DNA of 19,527 nt from JBMNNS01 sp050942625 (GCA_050942625.1 JBMNNS010000028.1:1-19527); one strand, 5' to 3'. Positions 1 through 7,726 are shown, counted from the stretch's first letter. The notes: a model not told the origin generated them from the sequence alone. Translations and numbers: made by a program.

Positions 1-17
1 CCTTTGGAGTGAAAAAT

Positions 18-392
18 CTAAAATAAACGGACCTCAGGAATGAGCTTAAAATGATTATCCAGGGAATAAACATAGGCATTGTTATTAATGGAAATCGCAG
101 CAATTATTAAATCTGTCAGGGGGATGGTTAACCCATCTTTCCTTAGCCTGAACGAGATTGAACCGGCCAGCCGCCAATCTTCAAAATTAGAATCAATAAA
201 TGGCACAGCATCTATACAACCTAGCAATCTTTCAAATTCTTTTTCCGTTTTTACCCCTTGCAAGAGTTCCGAAACGACTGGTCCTGCCATATACACGGAT
301 CCAGCCAAAAGTCCCTTATCGATTATTGCTGTTATTTCTGCCTTATCTTTAAAATATTCTATCCAAATAGATGTATCAACTATGATCTTCAT
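18..392 (-). CDS. vapC: VapC-type PIN-domain ribonuclease toxin
   Basis: A 124-residue PIN-domain protein, the usual length for VapC toxins. These are Mg-dependent RNases that cleave tRNA or rRNA when freed from VapB. The acidic active-site residues are visible: Asp6 in the N-terminal IVDTSIWIE motif, Glu42 in VSELLQG, Asp94 in LTDLIIAA and Asp112 in SLDNHF. The start overlaps the 3' end of the upstream antitoxin gene by 17 bases, typical of translationally coupled toxin-antitoxin pairs, and its own ribosome site is weak. The gene is complete, ending in TAG. Family assignment is firm; the RNA target cannot be read from sequence. Confidence 0.92.
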   Translation of the reverse strand: MKIIVDTSIWIEYFKDKAEITAIIDKGLLAGSVYMAGPVVSELLQGVKTEKEFERLLGCIDAVPFIDSNFEDWRLAGSISFRLRKDGLTIPLTDLIIAAISINNNAYVYSLDNHFKLIPEVRLF

Positions 393-597
393 TTTCTGTT
401 AACTCTGCCTCTCTGAGTACTTTAATTGACTCTTCATCCAGATCAATATTGCCTTTCAAAGCCATAAAATCCTTTATTTTTTTGAGGCGGATCGCATCCT
501 GCAGAGCATTTTCAACCGATTTGGAACGGCTGCCCGCTTTATAGAGCCGTTCTACTTCCTTGATTATGCTTTCGGAGATATTCAATGTCGTACGCAT
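376..597 (-). CDS. vapB: VapB-type antitoxin
   Basis: A small antitoxin partner (73 aa from the chosen start). The N-terminal MRTTLNISESIIKEVE segment looks like a ribbon-helix-helix DNA-binding arm and first helix. The acidic C-terminus (LREAELTENEDHS) is the kind of tail that wraps the VapC active site. An in-frame ATG exists at 615, but it sits at the expected transcription start of the TATAAT promoter at 620-625. The ATG at 597 instead has an AAGGGAG ribosome site 8 bases upstream, so 597 is preferred. It overlaps vapC by 17 bases. By family precedent VapB with VapC represses this promoter. Confidence 0.85.
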   Translation of the reverse strand: MRTTLNISESIIKEVERLYKAGSRSKSVENALQDAIRLKKIKDFMALKGNIDLDEESIKVLREAELTENEDHS

Positions 598-619
598 CCT
601 CATCACTCCCTTCATAATA

Positions 620-649
620 ATTATACACCAGATTGTTATGATTAATCAA
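620..649 (-). promoter_or_regulatory. Sigma-A-type promoter of vapBC
   Basis: Reading the minus strand, a perfect TATAAT -10 box (620-625) lies 18 bases downstream of TTGATT (644-649), a four-of-six match to the -35 consensus. The predicted start near position 613 gives a leader of about 16 bases before the preferred vapB start at 597. VapBC autoregulation would act here, but no clear operator palindrome was identified. Confidence 0.65.
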
Positions 650-761
650 TGCTTTAATTCTAGTTTTAGTCCAATTTCAACCATGGAATTGAAGTACATA
701 GATGCAAACAAGCCCCTGAATTTATTTGTACTGAAACAGCTGAAAATTAATAGTGGGAAGA

Positions 762-806
762 AGAACCTGTGTCCCTTGGAAGAACCTGTGTCCCTTGGAA
801 GAACCT
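762..806. repeat. Tandem 19-bp repeat, 2.4 copies
   Basis: Two perfect copies of AGAACCTGTGTCCCTTGGA (762-780, 781-799) are followed by a partial third (800-806), then a degenerate continuation ending near 820. It lies between the vapBC promoter and the terminator of the next gene. The words GAACCTGT and GTCCC recur in looser form at about 1677-1730, which suggests a dispersed, possibly REP-like intergenic element. The rest of 616-840 holds the vapBC promoter and no convincing gene. Confidence 0.8.
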
Positions 807-840
807 ATTCCTATGTCCCTACTTGTCAGGCGAAACCATG

Positions 841-872
841 AAAAACTCCCTGAAAAAGTTTCTCTCAGGGAG
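841..872 (-). terminator. Intrinsic terminator of the 922-1476 gene
   Basis: On the minus strand CTCCCTGA (872-865) pairs with TCAGGGAG (853-846) across an 11-base loop and is followed at once by five T residues. It lies about 50 bases after the stop codon of the upstream secreted-protein gene, so that gene is probably a transcription unit of its own. Confidence 0.85.
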
Positions 873-921
873 CTTCTTAGTTGCAATTTGTCCTAGCTAT
901 TATTGTACTAAGTAAAGTGTC

Positions 922-1476
922 TTAAAAAGCTTCTGCTTCAACAATAAGTTCGCCACCGAAAGATTCAAGGTTTTCGCCTTCCGGTACATCAATGATTACC
1001 TTTATCCACATATTATAATAAGGGAATCCATCAGCTGAGTTTGCATATAAAGGAACCATATGTCCGGTATCGACACCTTTATCAATAAGTGTATGCTTAT
1101 AATTTGAATGATCTGTAACAACAGTAACATACTCTGGCAAACCATTATTCTTGATAGTAAACCTAACATTATCATTTGAATTGTTTTGAATTCTAACAAG
1201 CCTGCCCCATTCATAAACACTTCCCGGCTGAACACCAAAAGTTTTACCGTCTTTCCCCTTACTAAAGTCAAATTTTAGCATTCCATCTTGATAATATGCT
1301 GCTTCATCTTTATTACCAACACCGCCCGTACGTTCAAGCCTTAAAAGAGCGCTATTAGTCCTTATAACTGTTAAGTCTGCTTCATTCGTTACCGTAGCAC
1401 TCGTATAAGCCATTGCCGCCATGACTCCCGTTATCGCAAGCAAACCAATAATTACCAAAATACCAACTTTCCTCAT
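922..1476 (-). CDS. Secreted surface protein, possibly DUF1102/TasA-like; paralogue of the 1804-2397 product
   Basis: A 184-residue exported protein of unknown function. Residues 1-23 form a short Sec signal peptide with a hydrophobic core and an A-M-A cleavage site before Tyr24. The mature part is beta-rich in appearance, with the block FDFSKG...GVQPGSVYEW...NNS shared with its neighbour. The layout (signal peptide, YTSATVTNEAD, then a Gly-Gln-Pro-Gly-Ser turn and an Asn-rich strand region) recalls DUF1102 or TasA/camelysin-like surface and fibre proteins, but this is a shape-level resemblance only. AGAAGGAGAGG precedes the ATG, and the gene ends before its own terminator. It lies downstream of the pilus operon, so a cell-surface role is a reasonable inference. 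Confidence 0.75.
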   Translation of the reverse strand: MRKVGILVIIGLLAITGVMAAMAYTSATVTNEADLTVIRTNSALLRLERTGGVGNKDEAAYYQDGMLKFDFSKGKDGKTFGVQPGSVYEWGRLVRIQNNSNDNVRFTIKNNGLPEYVTVVTDHSNYKHTLIDKGVDTGHMVPLYANSADGFPYYNMWIKVIIDVPEGENLESFGGELIVEAEAF

Positions 1477-1539
1477 CTTTTTTACCTCTCCTTCTATTTT
1501 TTTTGCTTTCTAGCTTATTTTTATTTTAACCCGGAAATA

Positions 1540-1587
1540 TATACCGCACAGCACCAATAAGAGCCATTTCGAATAACTAATTAGAAT
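1540..1587 (-). promoter_or_regulatory. Conserved upstream block, copy A
   Basis: About 65-110 bases upstream of the 922-1476 start lies a stretch that closely matches the region upstream of its paralogue (2475-2521). It contains the palindrome CTAATTAG (1577-1584) and, 3' of it on the minus strand, a conserved GCGGTAT. The sequence between the genes has otherwise diverged, so this block is either shared regulation or residue of the duplication. The remainder of 1477-1803 holds the ribosome site, a GTCCC/GTTCC-rich tract (1677-1730) and the terminator of the next gene; no gene was seen. Confidence 0.55.
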
Positions 1588-1730
1588 CATTTTTATATAC
1601 ACATAAAGTATCATCTTGCAAAAAAACAAATTAATTGGCCTTCATTTTATTTTGGCACAACTAATGGTAGGGCAGAGAACTTGTTCCTCCACGCTTTCCC
1701 CCTGTTCCCTCTTGTCCCTGTTCCCTATAT

Positions 1731-1765
1731 AAAAAATACCCAGGAAGGAGGTTTCCCCCTGGGTA
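1731..1765 (-). terminator. Intrinsic terminator of the 1804-2397 gene
   Basis: On the minus strand TACCCAGG (1765-1758) pairs with CCTGGGTA (1744-1737), with further GG/CC pairing inside the loop, and is followed by six T residues. It starts about 40 bases beyond the stop codon, making the secreted-protein gene upstream of it a separate unit. Confidence 0.87.
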
Positions 1766-1803
1766 ATGTAATAAATTCTATTATCGTCTATTTAAACTTC
1801 TGA

Positions 1804-2397
1804 TTACCAAGCTATTGCGTGATATAAGTTAGCATCATTATCTGTTCTTGATTTAACTATTATTTTACCAAAAATTTCTTCAAGATCAGCGCCTTCAGCA
1901 GGAATTGTGAATGAAATTTTTACATTAGCAGAAGTTTTTGTCTGCATGGCTAAAGCATTATTTTGATGAACACCATTAACTACCAACGGTATTTCATCAC
2001 TTAGGCACGCTCCACCATGTACATACGAAATAGAGATATATGGCATATCTTCAACATCAATTGTAGTTACTATCCGCTCTGTTGATTTGTTTTTAACGGT
2101 AAACAATGCATCCCATGTATATGTGCTACCAGGTTGAAAACCCCATTGATTACGTTCATAATACTGATATCCCTTGGAAAAGTCAAAATATAGCCTGCCA
2201 TCCTCACCAATCCAAGCTGCACCATCTTGGTTCCCTTCTTCAGTATCACGTAACTGTAAAGCAAGTAGCGATTCGCTAGTATTCTCTACAATCATAGTCG
2301 CATCATTTGTCACAACTGCCTCGTTATACGCCATTGCCGCCATGACTCCCGTTACCGCCAACAGACCAATAATTACCAAAATACCAACTTTCCTCAC
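1804..2397 (-). CDS. Secreted surface protein, possibly DUF1102/TasA-like; paralogue of the 922-1476 product
   Basis: A 197-residue exported protein. Its first 24 residues match those of the 922-1476 product except for one Ile/Val change, including the A-M-A signal peptidase site. The mature parts share only scattered blocks: ATVTN/AVVTN, FDFSKG, GFQPGSTYTW and NKS/NNS. The start codon is GTG, behind a strong AAGGAGAGG ribosome site. Strong conservation of the export signal and 5' region with divergence of the mature domain is what one expects of a duplicated surface protein under diversifying pressure. No catalytic motif is visible. A role as a filament or matrix protein is conjecture, and DUF1102 membership would need a profile search. 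Confidence 0.75.
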   Translation of the reverse strand: MRKVGILVIIGLLAVTGVMAAMAYNEAVVTNDATMIVENTSESLLALQLRDTEEGNQDGAAWIGEDGRLYFDFSKGYQYYERNQWGFQPGSTYTWDALFTVKNKSTERIVTTIDVEDMPYISISYVHGGACLSDEIPLVVNGVHQNNALAMQTKTSANVKISFTIPAEGADLEEIFGKIIVKSRTDNDANLYHAIAW

Positions 2398-2474
2398 TTT
2401 TTTCCTCTCCTTTTTAAATTTTTATTTTTTGCGTTTTGTTTACGCTTCGTGATGATATTTTACAGCGGGCTTAA

Positions 2475-2521
2475 ATACCGCGCACCATCAAAAAGATCCA
2501 AATCCAATAGCTAATTAGAAT
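2475..2521 (-). promoter_or_regulatory. Conserved upstream block, copy B
   Basis: Counterpart of the 1540-1587 block. It has CTAATTAG (2511-2518) followed on the minus strand by TATT-GA--TGG-TCTT-TTG-TG and GCGGTAT, ending about 78 bases before the GTG start. No standard -10/-35 pair can be assigned with confidence inside it. Confidence 0.55.
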
Positions 2522-2577
2522 AAACTTATAATAATCCTAAAGGAGTACTCCATGTTATATTTTAGAGTTATATCAAT

Positions 2578-2604
2578 AAAAAAACCCCTGAGTTCTCTCA
2601 GGGG
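2578..2604 (-). terminator. Intrinsic terminator after pilT
   Basis: On the minus strand CCCCTGAG (2604-2597) and CTCAGGGG (2592-2585) form a perfect 8-bp stem with a four-base loop, followed by seven T residues. It lies 28 bases after the pilT stop and marks the probable 3' end of the pilus operon. Confidence 0.93.
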
Positions 2605-2631
2605 GGGGAGGAGTGAATGCGCCGGTGATGA

Positions 2632-3702
2632 TTAGTCCCCGGACACGGCCCGGTTCAGGAATCGCGACATGGAAACCCGGTCTACCGCATTTTCCATAGC
2701 ATCTTCGGGGCTAATATATCCTTTATGCAGGAGCTGTTGCAGGTGATCATCCATGGTTCTCATCCCGGCGGTGACCCCGTTTTGCATACTGGAGAAAATC
2801 TGTTGAATCCTTCCTTCGTAGATAAGATTGCGTACATTGGAGTTGGATACTAAAAATTCTACAACGGCAACTCTGCCCCTCCCGTCCCTCCGCGGTAAAA
2901 GGCGTTGAGATATAACACCCACAAGGGAGTTGGCAAGCTGGATCCGGATCTGGTTTTGCTGATTGGGTGAGAAGATATCAATTATACGCCTGATGGTCTG
3001 AGGAGCACTTGTCGAGTGCAGTGAAGCCAGGACCAGGTGTCCTGTTTCGGCGGCGGTAAGAGCAAGTGAGATGGTCTCGGGATCGTTCATCTCCCCCACC
3101 ATGATCACATCCGGATCCTGGCGCAGCGCGGCACGAAGGGCAACAGGGAAGGAATCGCTGTCAGAGCCGATCTCCCTCTGGTTAATAATGGCTTTTTTGT
3201 GAGTGTGCAGGTATTCGATGGGGTTCTCAAGCGTGATCACATGGCAGCTCCTTTCATTGTTTATCAGCTCGATCATTGCTGCCAGTGTGGTAGTTTTTCC
3301 GCTACCGGCAGGGCCAGTGACGAAAATGATGCCCCGGGGACACAGCGTCATCCGGGCAACAATATCAGGGAGCCCCAGGGATGATAGCTGCGGCACTTCG
3401 GTTTTAATAACCCTTATAGCCATCCCCAATGTCCCCCTCTGGTGAAAAGCATTTACCCGAAAGCGGCCGAACCCTGAGAAACTGTAGGGATAATCAATCT
3501 CGCCTTTTTCCTTAAAAAGTACAAACTGCTTTTCTCCAAGTATTTGTTCAACCAGCTTACTTGTATCATCCGGTTTTAAAGGAACATCATTTAAATGGGT
3601 TAGAAGACCGTTCAACCTGATAGTCGGAGGAACCCCTACTGTTATATGTAAGTCGGAAGCCCCGCGTTCTACAGCCTGGTGCAGCAGTTCGTTTATGTGC
3701 AT
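2632..3702 (-). CDS. pilT: PilT-type pilus retraction ATPase
   Basis: A 356-residue hexameric secretion-superfamily ATPase of the PilT branch, which in type IV pili drives pilus disassembly and retraction from the inner face of the membrane. Visible landmarks are the N-terminal ASDLHI motif (15-20), Walker A GPAGSGKTTT (130-139), the Asp box around ITLENPIEY, Walker B VIMVGEMND (199-207) and the His box ASLHSTSA (226-233). The C-terminal NVRNLIYEGR (289-298) corresponds to the AIRNLIRE motif needed for retraction. A strong AAAGGAGG site precedes the ATG. It is the last gene of the Tad operon, 39 bases after the DUF192 gene. Typical Tad loci lack PilT, and no PilB, PilC or PilM genes are here. 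Confidence 0.93.
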   Translation of the reverse strand: MHINELLHQAVERGASDLHITVGVPPTIRLNGLLTHLNDVPLKPDDTSKLVEQILGEKQFVLFKEKGEIDYPYSFSGFGRFRVNAFHQRGTLGMAIRVIKTEVPQLSSLGLPDIVARMTLCPRGIIFVTGPAGSGKTTTLAAMIELINNERSCHVITLENPIEYLHTHKKAIINQREIGSDSDSFPVALRAALRQDPDVIMVGEMNDPETISLALTAAETGHLVLASLHSTSAPQTIRRIIDIFSPNQQNQIRIQLANSLVGVISQRLLPRRDGRGRVAVVEFLVSNSNVRNLIYEGRIQQIFSSMQNGVTAGMRTMDDHLQQLLHKGYISPEDAMENAVDRVSMSRFLNRAVSGD

Positions 3703-3716
3703 TCAAAAACCTCCTT

Positions 3717-3757
3717 TGCAATTACTTGCTACAAAATGCAATTAACTTGCTACAAAA
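3717..3757. repeat. 20/21-bp tandem duplication over the DUF192 stop codon
   Basis: Two adjacent copies (3717-3736 and 3737-3757) of a sequence reading on the minus strand as TTTTGTAGCAAGT(T)AATTGCA. The upstream copy encodes the final Val-Ala-Ser and the stop codon of the DUF192 protein; the downstream copy lies in the spacer before the pilT ribosome site. The copies differ by one T, which suggests a recent slippage duplication with no protein consequence. Confidence 0.85.
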
Positions 3758-4104
3758 TTTATAGAAATTTCGTCGCCCACTTCCGTCCCGCTAAAGTTAA
3801 AAGTGCCTGCCGGGGCCTCAATCACGCAGCAGGCTTCTTTTACCACCGGGCTTATTCTGTTAGGTTTCATCGCTTCAATTAGATAACATATTAACTGATC
3901 TCGGCTAACAAAAGCCAGATCGATAGGAAATAACATTCCCAGGGTATGTACAGACCGGCATGGCATAATAATAATGCCCTTGCGGGGCAGGAGCTCCCTG
4001 CGGCCTAGAAGGCCTTTCAAACGTAAAAAAAAGCTGTCTGCAATTTCCACCTCGTCCAGGATAATTTTCTTCTTAGTTTTATTATACACTTCCGCCTTTT
4101 TCAT
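3742..4104 (-). CDS. DUF192 family protein
   Basis: A 120-residue protein with the DUF192 layout: an N-terminal strand pair, then SFFLRLKGLLGRRELLPRKG, a central CRSVHTLGMLFPIDLAFVSRD block (family consensus around a Met/His turn followed by PLDI-F), and a C-terminal EAPAGTF-----VGDEI segment. No biochemical function is established for the family. Its ATG overlaps the stop of the von Willebrand A gene (ATGA, 4101-4104), with GGAAGGAAAAAT as ribosome site, so the two are probably translated together. Unlike many DUF192 members, no signal peptide is visible here, which suggests a cytoplasmic protein. Confidence 0.85.
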   Translation of the reverse strand: MKKAEVYNKTKKKIILDEVEIADSFFLRLKGLLGRRELLPRKGIIIMPCRSVHTLGMLFPIDLAFVSRDQLICYLIEAMKPNRISPVVKEACCVIEAPAGTFNFSGTEVGDEISINFVAS

Positions 4105-6686
4105 ATTTTTCCTTCCAGTACATTTGTCCCAAAATTTTTATGCTGCTGAACCTTCTTCCCGTAGGGGCTGTTGTACTGGAAAATATAACCTCCTGATGCA
4201 AATGTTTCGGAGTGAAATAATTCTTTACTGGTATAGATCTTTCCGGAGAATTCCATAATACCGGGCTTAGAACAGCAGATTATTGTCTTAAAAGGCGGTT
4301 GCTTTTTCAACAATGCGTTCCATCCCTGCAAAAAGGGCAGTGTATCTTTTCTAGATATTCGCTTAATAATTATATCGTAATCATACTCACTGCCTTGAAT
4401 ACAGTAATCCGCCTCTTTATTTTCAGGGTTAAAAGAAATCTTAACGGCATCTTTTTTGTATTTGCCAAGGATTATTTTCCTGGGCAGCGGCCCCGTGTTA
4501 TTTGCTTCCTCTATCTTATAGTACAGGAGAGCGCCTCGAATCCTTTTCCCCGGGTAGACAAATAGGCAGTACAGCAGCATGCCAAGGATTAAAAAAATCA
4601 GGAGCGTGATTATTGCAATGCCCACGCCGTAGAGCAGAGGGCGAAGGGAACCGGATAAAACACGTGCCAGCGCAGTTCCCGGGGTGACGATTTCCAGCTC
4701 CAACTCCAGTATTTGTGGTTCTACTGCAGTGGGAGCATTTTCTGCCACAAAGGCTAACCGGAGCGGATAAATTCGGGGTTGAAGATCTTGATAAAGGTTT
4801 AAATCAAAATTGAGGCGTGTCTTTTGGCCGGGTTCAAGTGTAAATACCCGCGAGCTAAAATCGCCCACCAAATTTTCCTGCTGTTCGAGAAAGAGCTTTT
4901 CTTCGAAAGGGGATTCGTTGTTTACTTCCAAAGTCAATGGGATACTCCTTCCAGGGAGCGAACTTAATGCACGGCGGGGAACGTTAATATATACTTTACC
5001 TGGAGCGTATACGGCAAAGGAATCCAGGTTTTTTTCTACAGTAAACTCGCTGCCCATGTATTTTCCTGCAGCAAGCAGCGCAGATGTAACTGTCCCCTCT
5101 TTTTTAAATGTATAGCGGCCAGACCAGATACCATCGGCCCTCTTTATATCTCCCTGCTCCTGTTTGCCTTGATCGTTCAGCAGGACGGTTTCCCTCGTCC
5201 CGTCCTCGTAATTAATTACTAAACTGAAGTTGTCAACTATAAGCTCGCGGCCTTCCTTCAGCCTCTTTCCCCGGGCATTCAAGGCACCGGTTACCACAAC
5301 TTCTTCTCCCAGGCGAATATCCTTTGCCGGCCAAAAATCGGTACTCAGCGTTGGAAGTAATTTTACATAAAATTTAAACGGATCGGTACTAATAACCTGC
5401 TCCCCAAAAAGCAAGCGCAGCGTTAGTTCATAAGTACCCGTCTTATCAACCTTATCATAAACGCCGGTATAGTAGCCGTTGTCCTCCTGCAGCGAGATAA
5501 AGACGGGCTCGGCGCCGGGTTTTTTTAGTTGTATCTCCACTTTCAGGGGGATATCCTGCAAAAAATCGTTGCCGGTTACCTTTACTTTAAACTGGAGCGG
5601 CTCGTTTAAAGGATGCTGTGATAAGGGAACAGGCCCCTCCAGCCAGCCCTTGATATAAAGATCCATATCCCCCAGGATATTGACATCCCCACTCCCCGAG
5701 AAAACGGCCTGCAATTTTCCGGTATAATTTTTCCCGGGGTCTGAAAGGACAGCCATGCTGTAGTTTCCATGGTTGTTTACCGTTATTCCTTCTATTTCAC
5801 AGGGAGGGTTCCCCAGCGGGACAATGGACAACTCGCATTTACCCGCGGCAAGGTTAACAGCAACAAGATTAATCTGCCGGATATAATCGTCTACCTGGAA
5901 TTCAAGTGTCTTTGGCGAATTATCCTGGAGATGAAATGTCTCATTCACCAGGCTCCTGCGGTTTTTCAAATGACCCAGCAACTTGAAGAAGGAAACCACT
6001 AGCTCCCCCGGTTCTTTCAAAAGATAGGAGTCTCCTTTTGTACTCAAGGAGATCTTTTGTATTAGTTCCGGATTTATCTCATCGCTAAAGGCAACCGTGT
6101 AAATTGGTATGCCGGAGAGCGCATAGTCTTCGACTATTTTCCAAAGGGATTCCATGTATGACCCCATAAATGCGGGATTATTTTGTGTGAGCGCGGGGTC
6201 GGGGCTCGGTTCTCCGTCCGTAAGGAGTATTACCAGCCGGCGGGCGCTCCCGGTCCCCGCTGCTTGAAATTGTTGAAACTGCTTGCGGGCCGCCTCCAAA
6301 GCCTCCAAATAATCCGTATATCCACGGGGTTGAAGTTCAGCAGAAAGCTTCTCCTTGATCAGTTCTTTTCTGGAGGCGCTTTCGATCCTCTCCAGGGGAA
6401 AAACAACTCTGGTATCATGATCAAAAGTGATCACCCCCAGGAAGTCCTCAGGGCTTAGCAGATCAATAAAAATACGGGAGGCCGTTTCCCGGAGCATTTG
6501 AGGATCTGTATTCTGCATGCTGCCGGAAGTGTCGATCACCAGAATGATAGCAAGCTTTTCCCCGGTGAGAGCTCCCTCTGCCCGGACGGCAGAGGTAGAA
6601 CAAAATAATAAGCCAAGTAAGAAAATGATTGCGGCAACAAATGTAGCAAATATTTTTCTTATACTCCATCTTTTTGATGCTGCCAT
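4101..6686 (-). CDS. Membrane-anchored von Willebrand factor A domain protein
   Basis: An 861-residue exported protein. A long signal or anchor helix (about residues 11-36) leads into a VWA domain with an intact MIDAS motif DTSGS (52-56) and LLTDGEPSP. Several beta-sandwich-like repeats follow, then one transmembrane helix near residues 685-712 and a cytoplasmic tail of about 145 residues starting with a basic KRIRG stop-transfer stretch. VWA domains bind ligands through the metal site and commonly accompany Tad pili, as in TadG-like proteins, so an adhesin or assembly role is likely. The longer ATG at 6713 overlaps tadC; the ATG at 6686 has an ideal TAGGAGGA site six bases upstream and is preferred. 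The function of the tail is unknown. Confidence 0.88.
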   Translation of the reverse strand: MAASKRWSIRKIFATFVAAIIFLLGLLFCSTSAVRAEGALTGEKLAIILVIDTSGSMQNTDPQMLRETASRIFIDLLSPEDFLGVITFDHDTRVVFPLERIESASRKELIKEKLSAELQPRGYTDYLEALEAARKQFQQFQAAGTGSARRLVILLTDGEPSPDPALTQNNPAFMGSYMESLWKIVEDYALSGIPIYTVAFSDEINPELIQKISLSTKGDSYLLKEPGELVVSFFKLLGHLKNRRSLVNETFHLQDNSPKTLEFQVDDYIRQINLVAVNLAAGKCELSIVPLGNPPCEIEGITVNNHGNYSMAVLSDPGKNYTGKLQAVFSGSGDVNILGDMDLYIKGWLEGPVPLSQHPLNEPLQFKVKVTGNDFLQDIPLKVEIQLKKPGAEPVFISLQEDNGYYTGVYDKVDKTGTYELTLRLLFGEQVISTDPFKFYVKLLPTLSTDFWPAKDIRLGEEVVVTGALNARGKRLKEGRELIVDNFSLVINYEDGTRETVLLNDQGKQEQGDIKRADGIWSGRYTFKKEGTVTSALLAAGKYMGSEFTVEKNLDSFAVYAPGKVYINVPRRALSSLPGRSIPLTLEVNNESPFEEKLFLEQQENLVGDFSSRVFTLEPGQKTRLNFDLNLYQDLQPRIYPLRLAFVAENAPTAVEPQILELELEIVTPGTALARVLSGSLRPLLYGVGIAIITLLIFLILGMLLYCLFVYPGKRIRGALLYYKIEEANNTGPLPRKIILGKYKKDAVKISFNPENKEADYCIQGSEYDYDIIIKRISRKDTLPFLQGWNALLKKQPPFKTIICCSKPGIMEFSGKIYTSKELFHSETFASGGYIFQYNSPYGKKVQQHKNFGTNVLEGKI

Positions 6687-6696
6687 AGTATTCCTC

Positions 6697-7626
6697 CTAG
6701 AAAAAGTCTCCAAATGATTGGAAAATCCTGAGAAATGCCGGGCCTAACAGCACTATAAACAGGGTGGGGAAGATGAAGAAAACCAGGGGAAATAGCATCT
6801 TAATCGGAGCTTTCATGGCTGCCTCTTCAGCCCGCTGCCTGCGCTTTTGCCGCATTGTGGAAGCCTGAATACGCAACGTCTTCGCGATATTGCTGCCAAG
6901 CTGTTCGGATTGGATTACAGCACTGATGAAACTGCTCAAATCGGGAACCCCTGTACGCTTTACAATCCCACGCAGCGATTCCTCATGGGTCCTCCCCAGG
7001 CGCATCTCTTCCAGTGCACGTGCAAATTCTTTGCCGAGGGCGCCCGTTTCCTGTTCCGCAACTTTTTTTAAGGACATGGTAAAACTTAATCCGGCTTCCA
7101 CGCTGACCAGCAGCAAGTCGAGAACATCCGGCAGAGCTTTTTGTATCTCTTTTTGCCGGTTTTGGGCCTGCGTATTTAGAATATTATAAGGTAGCATCCC
7201 CCCGATAATGATGGCCAGCCCAGTTATCAAAAAAAAATTCTTACCCTCCAAACCACTCAACCAGGAAAAGGCCAGGGCTAAAAGGAGGAATACCAGCGCC
7301 ATCACTGCCTGCAGTGAAATAAAACCGTTAAAGGATATATTCCAAGGGTTGCCGGAATAGGAGATTTTTCTTTCAATGCTCTTACGGAATTCTTGCGGGG
7401 TAAAGCTTCCCAAAACAACGCCGATCTTTTTAAAAACAGGCAAGATCAACCTTTCAAAAAAGGGCTTTTTTAGTTCATCTTCCTCGTTGTCGTCCGTATC
7501 CATTTTTTTAATTTCCAGGAGCCTCTCCGCAAGATGCCGCCTGCTGTTAAAAAATACTTCATAAACAGCAAATACCAGCAAAAAGACAGTGGAAAAAGTT
7601 AGCAAATATATTACCAAAGATAACAT
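6697..7626 (-). CDS. tadC: TadC-type pilus assembly membrane protein (T2SSF domain)
   Basis: A 309-residue inner-membrane platform protein. There is an N-terminal helix (about 1-25), a pair of helices (105-127 and 132-151), a cytoplasmic T2SSF segment (about 160-270, with ALPDVLDLLLVSVEAGLS and a Gly-Val-Pro-containing second helix) and a C-terminal helix (275-299). This matches TadC, which forms with TadB the membrane base that couples the CpaF motor to pilin insertion. It follows tadB after a 100-base spacer in which no gene or clear signal was seen, and it ends 11 bases before the VWA start. Confidence 0.92.
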   Translation of the reverse strand: MLSLVIYLLTFSTVFLLVFAVYEVFFNSRRHLAERLLEIKKMDTDDNEEDELKKPFFERLILPVFKKIGVVLGSFTPQEFRKSIERKISYSGNPWNISFNGFISLQAVMALVFLLLALAFSWLSGLEGKNFFLITGLAIIIGGMLPYNILNTQAQNRQKEIQKALPDVLDLLLVSVEAGLSFTMSLKKVAEQETGALGKEFARALEEMRLGRTHEESLRGIVKRTGVPDLSSFISAVIQSEQLGSNIAKTLRIQASTMRQKRRQRAEEAAMKAPIKMLFPLVFFIFPTLFIVLLGPAFLRIFQSFGDFF

Positions 7627-7726
7627 TTTTACACCCTCTTAATGTTCAATAAATTCCGGAAGTCCTAAAATGTACTCTTAAGTCAGCGCAAACAACCCAA
7701 TGGTCCCAGATCCTTCGACCAAACCC

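Noticed and set aside
560..841. Plus-strand 93-codon frame
   Set aside because: It runs through the vapBC promoter, the tandem repeat and into the terminator region, shows no protein family features and has no ribosome site.
6687..6713. Upstream ATG at 6713 for the VWA protein
   Set aside because: It overlaps the tadC stop and lacks a ribosome site, while ATG 6686 has TAGGAGGA at ideal spacing.
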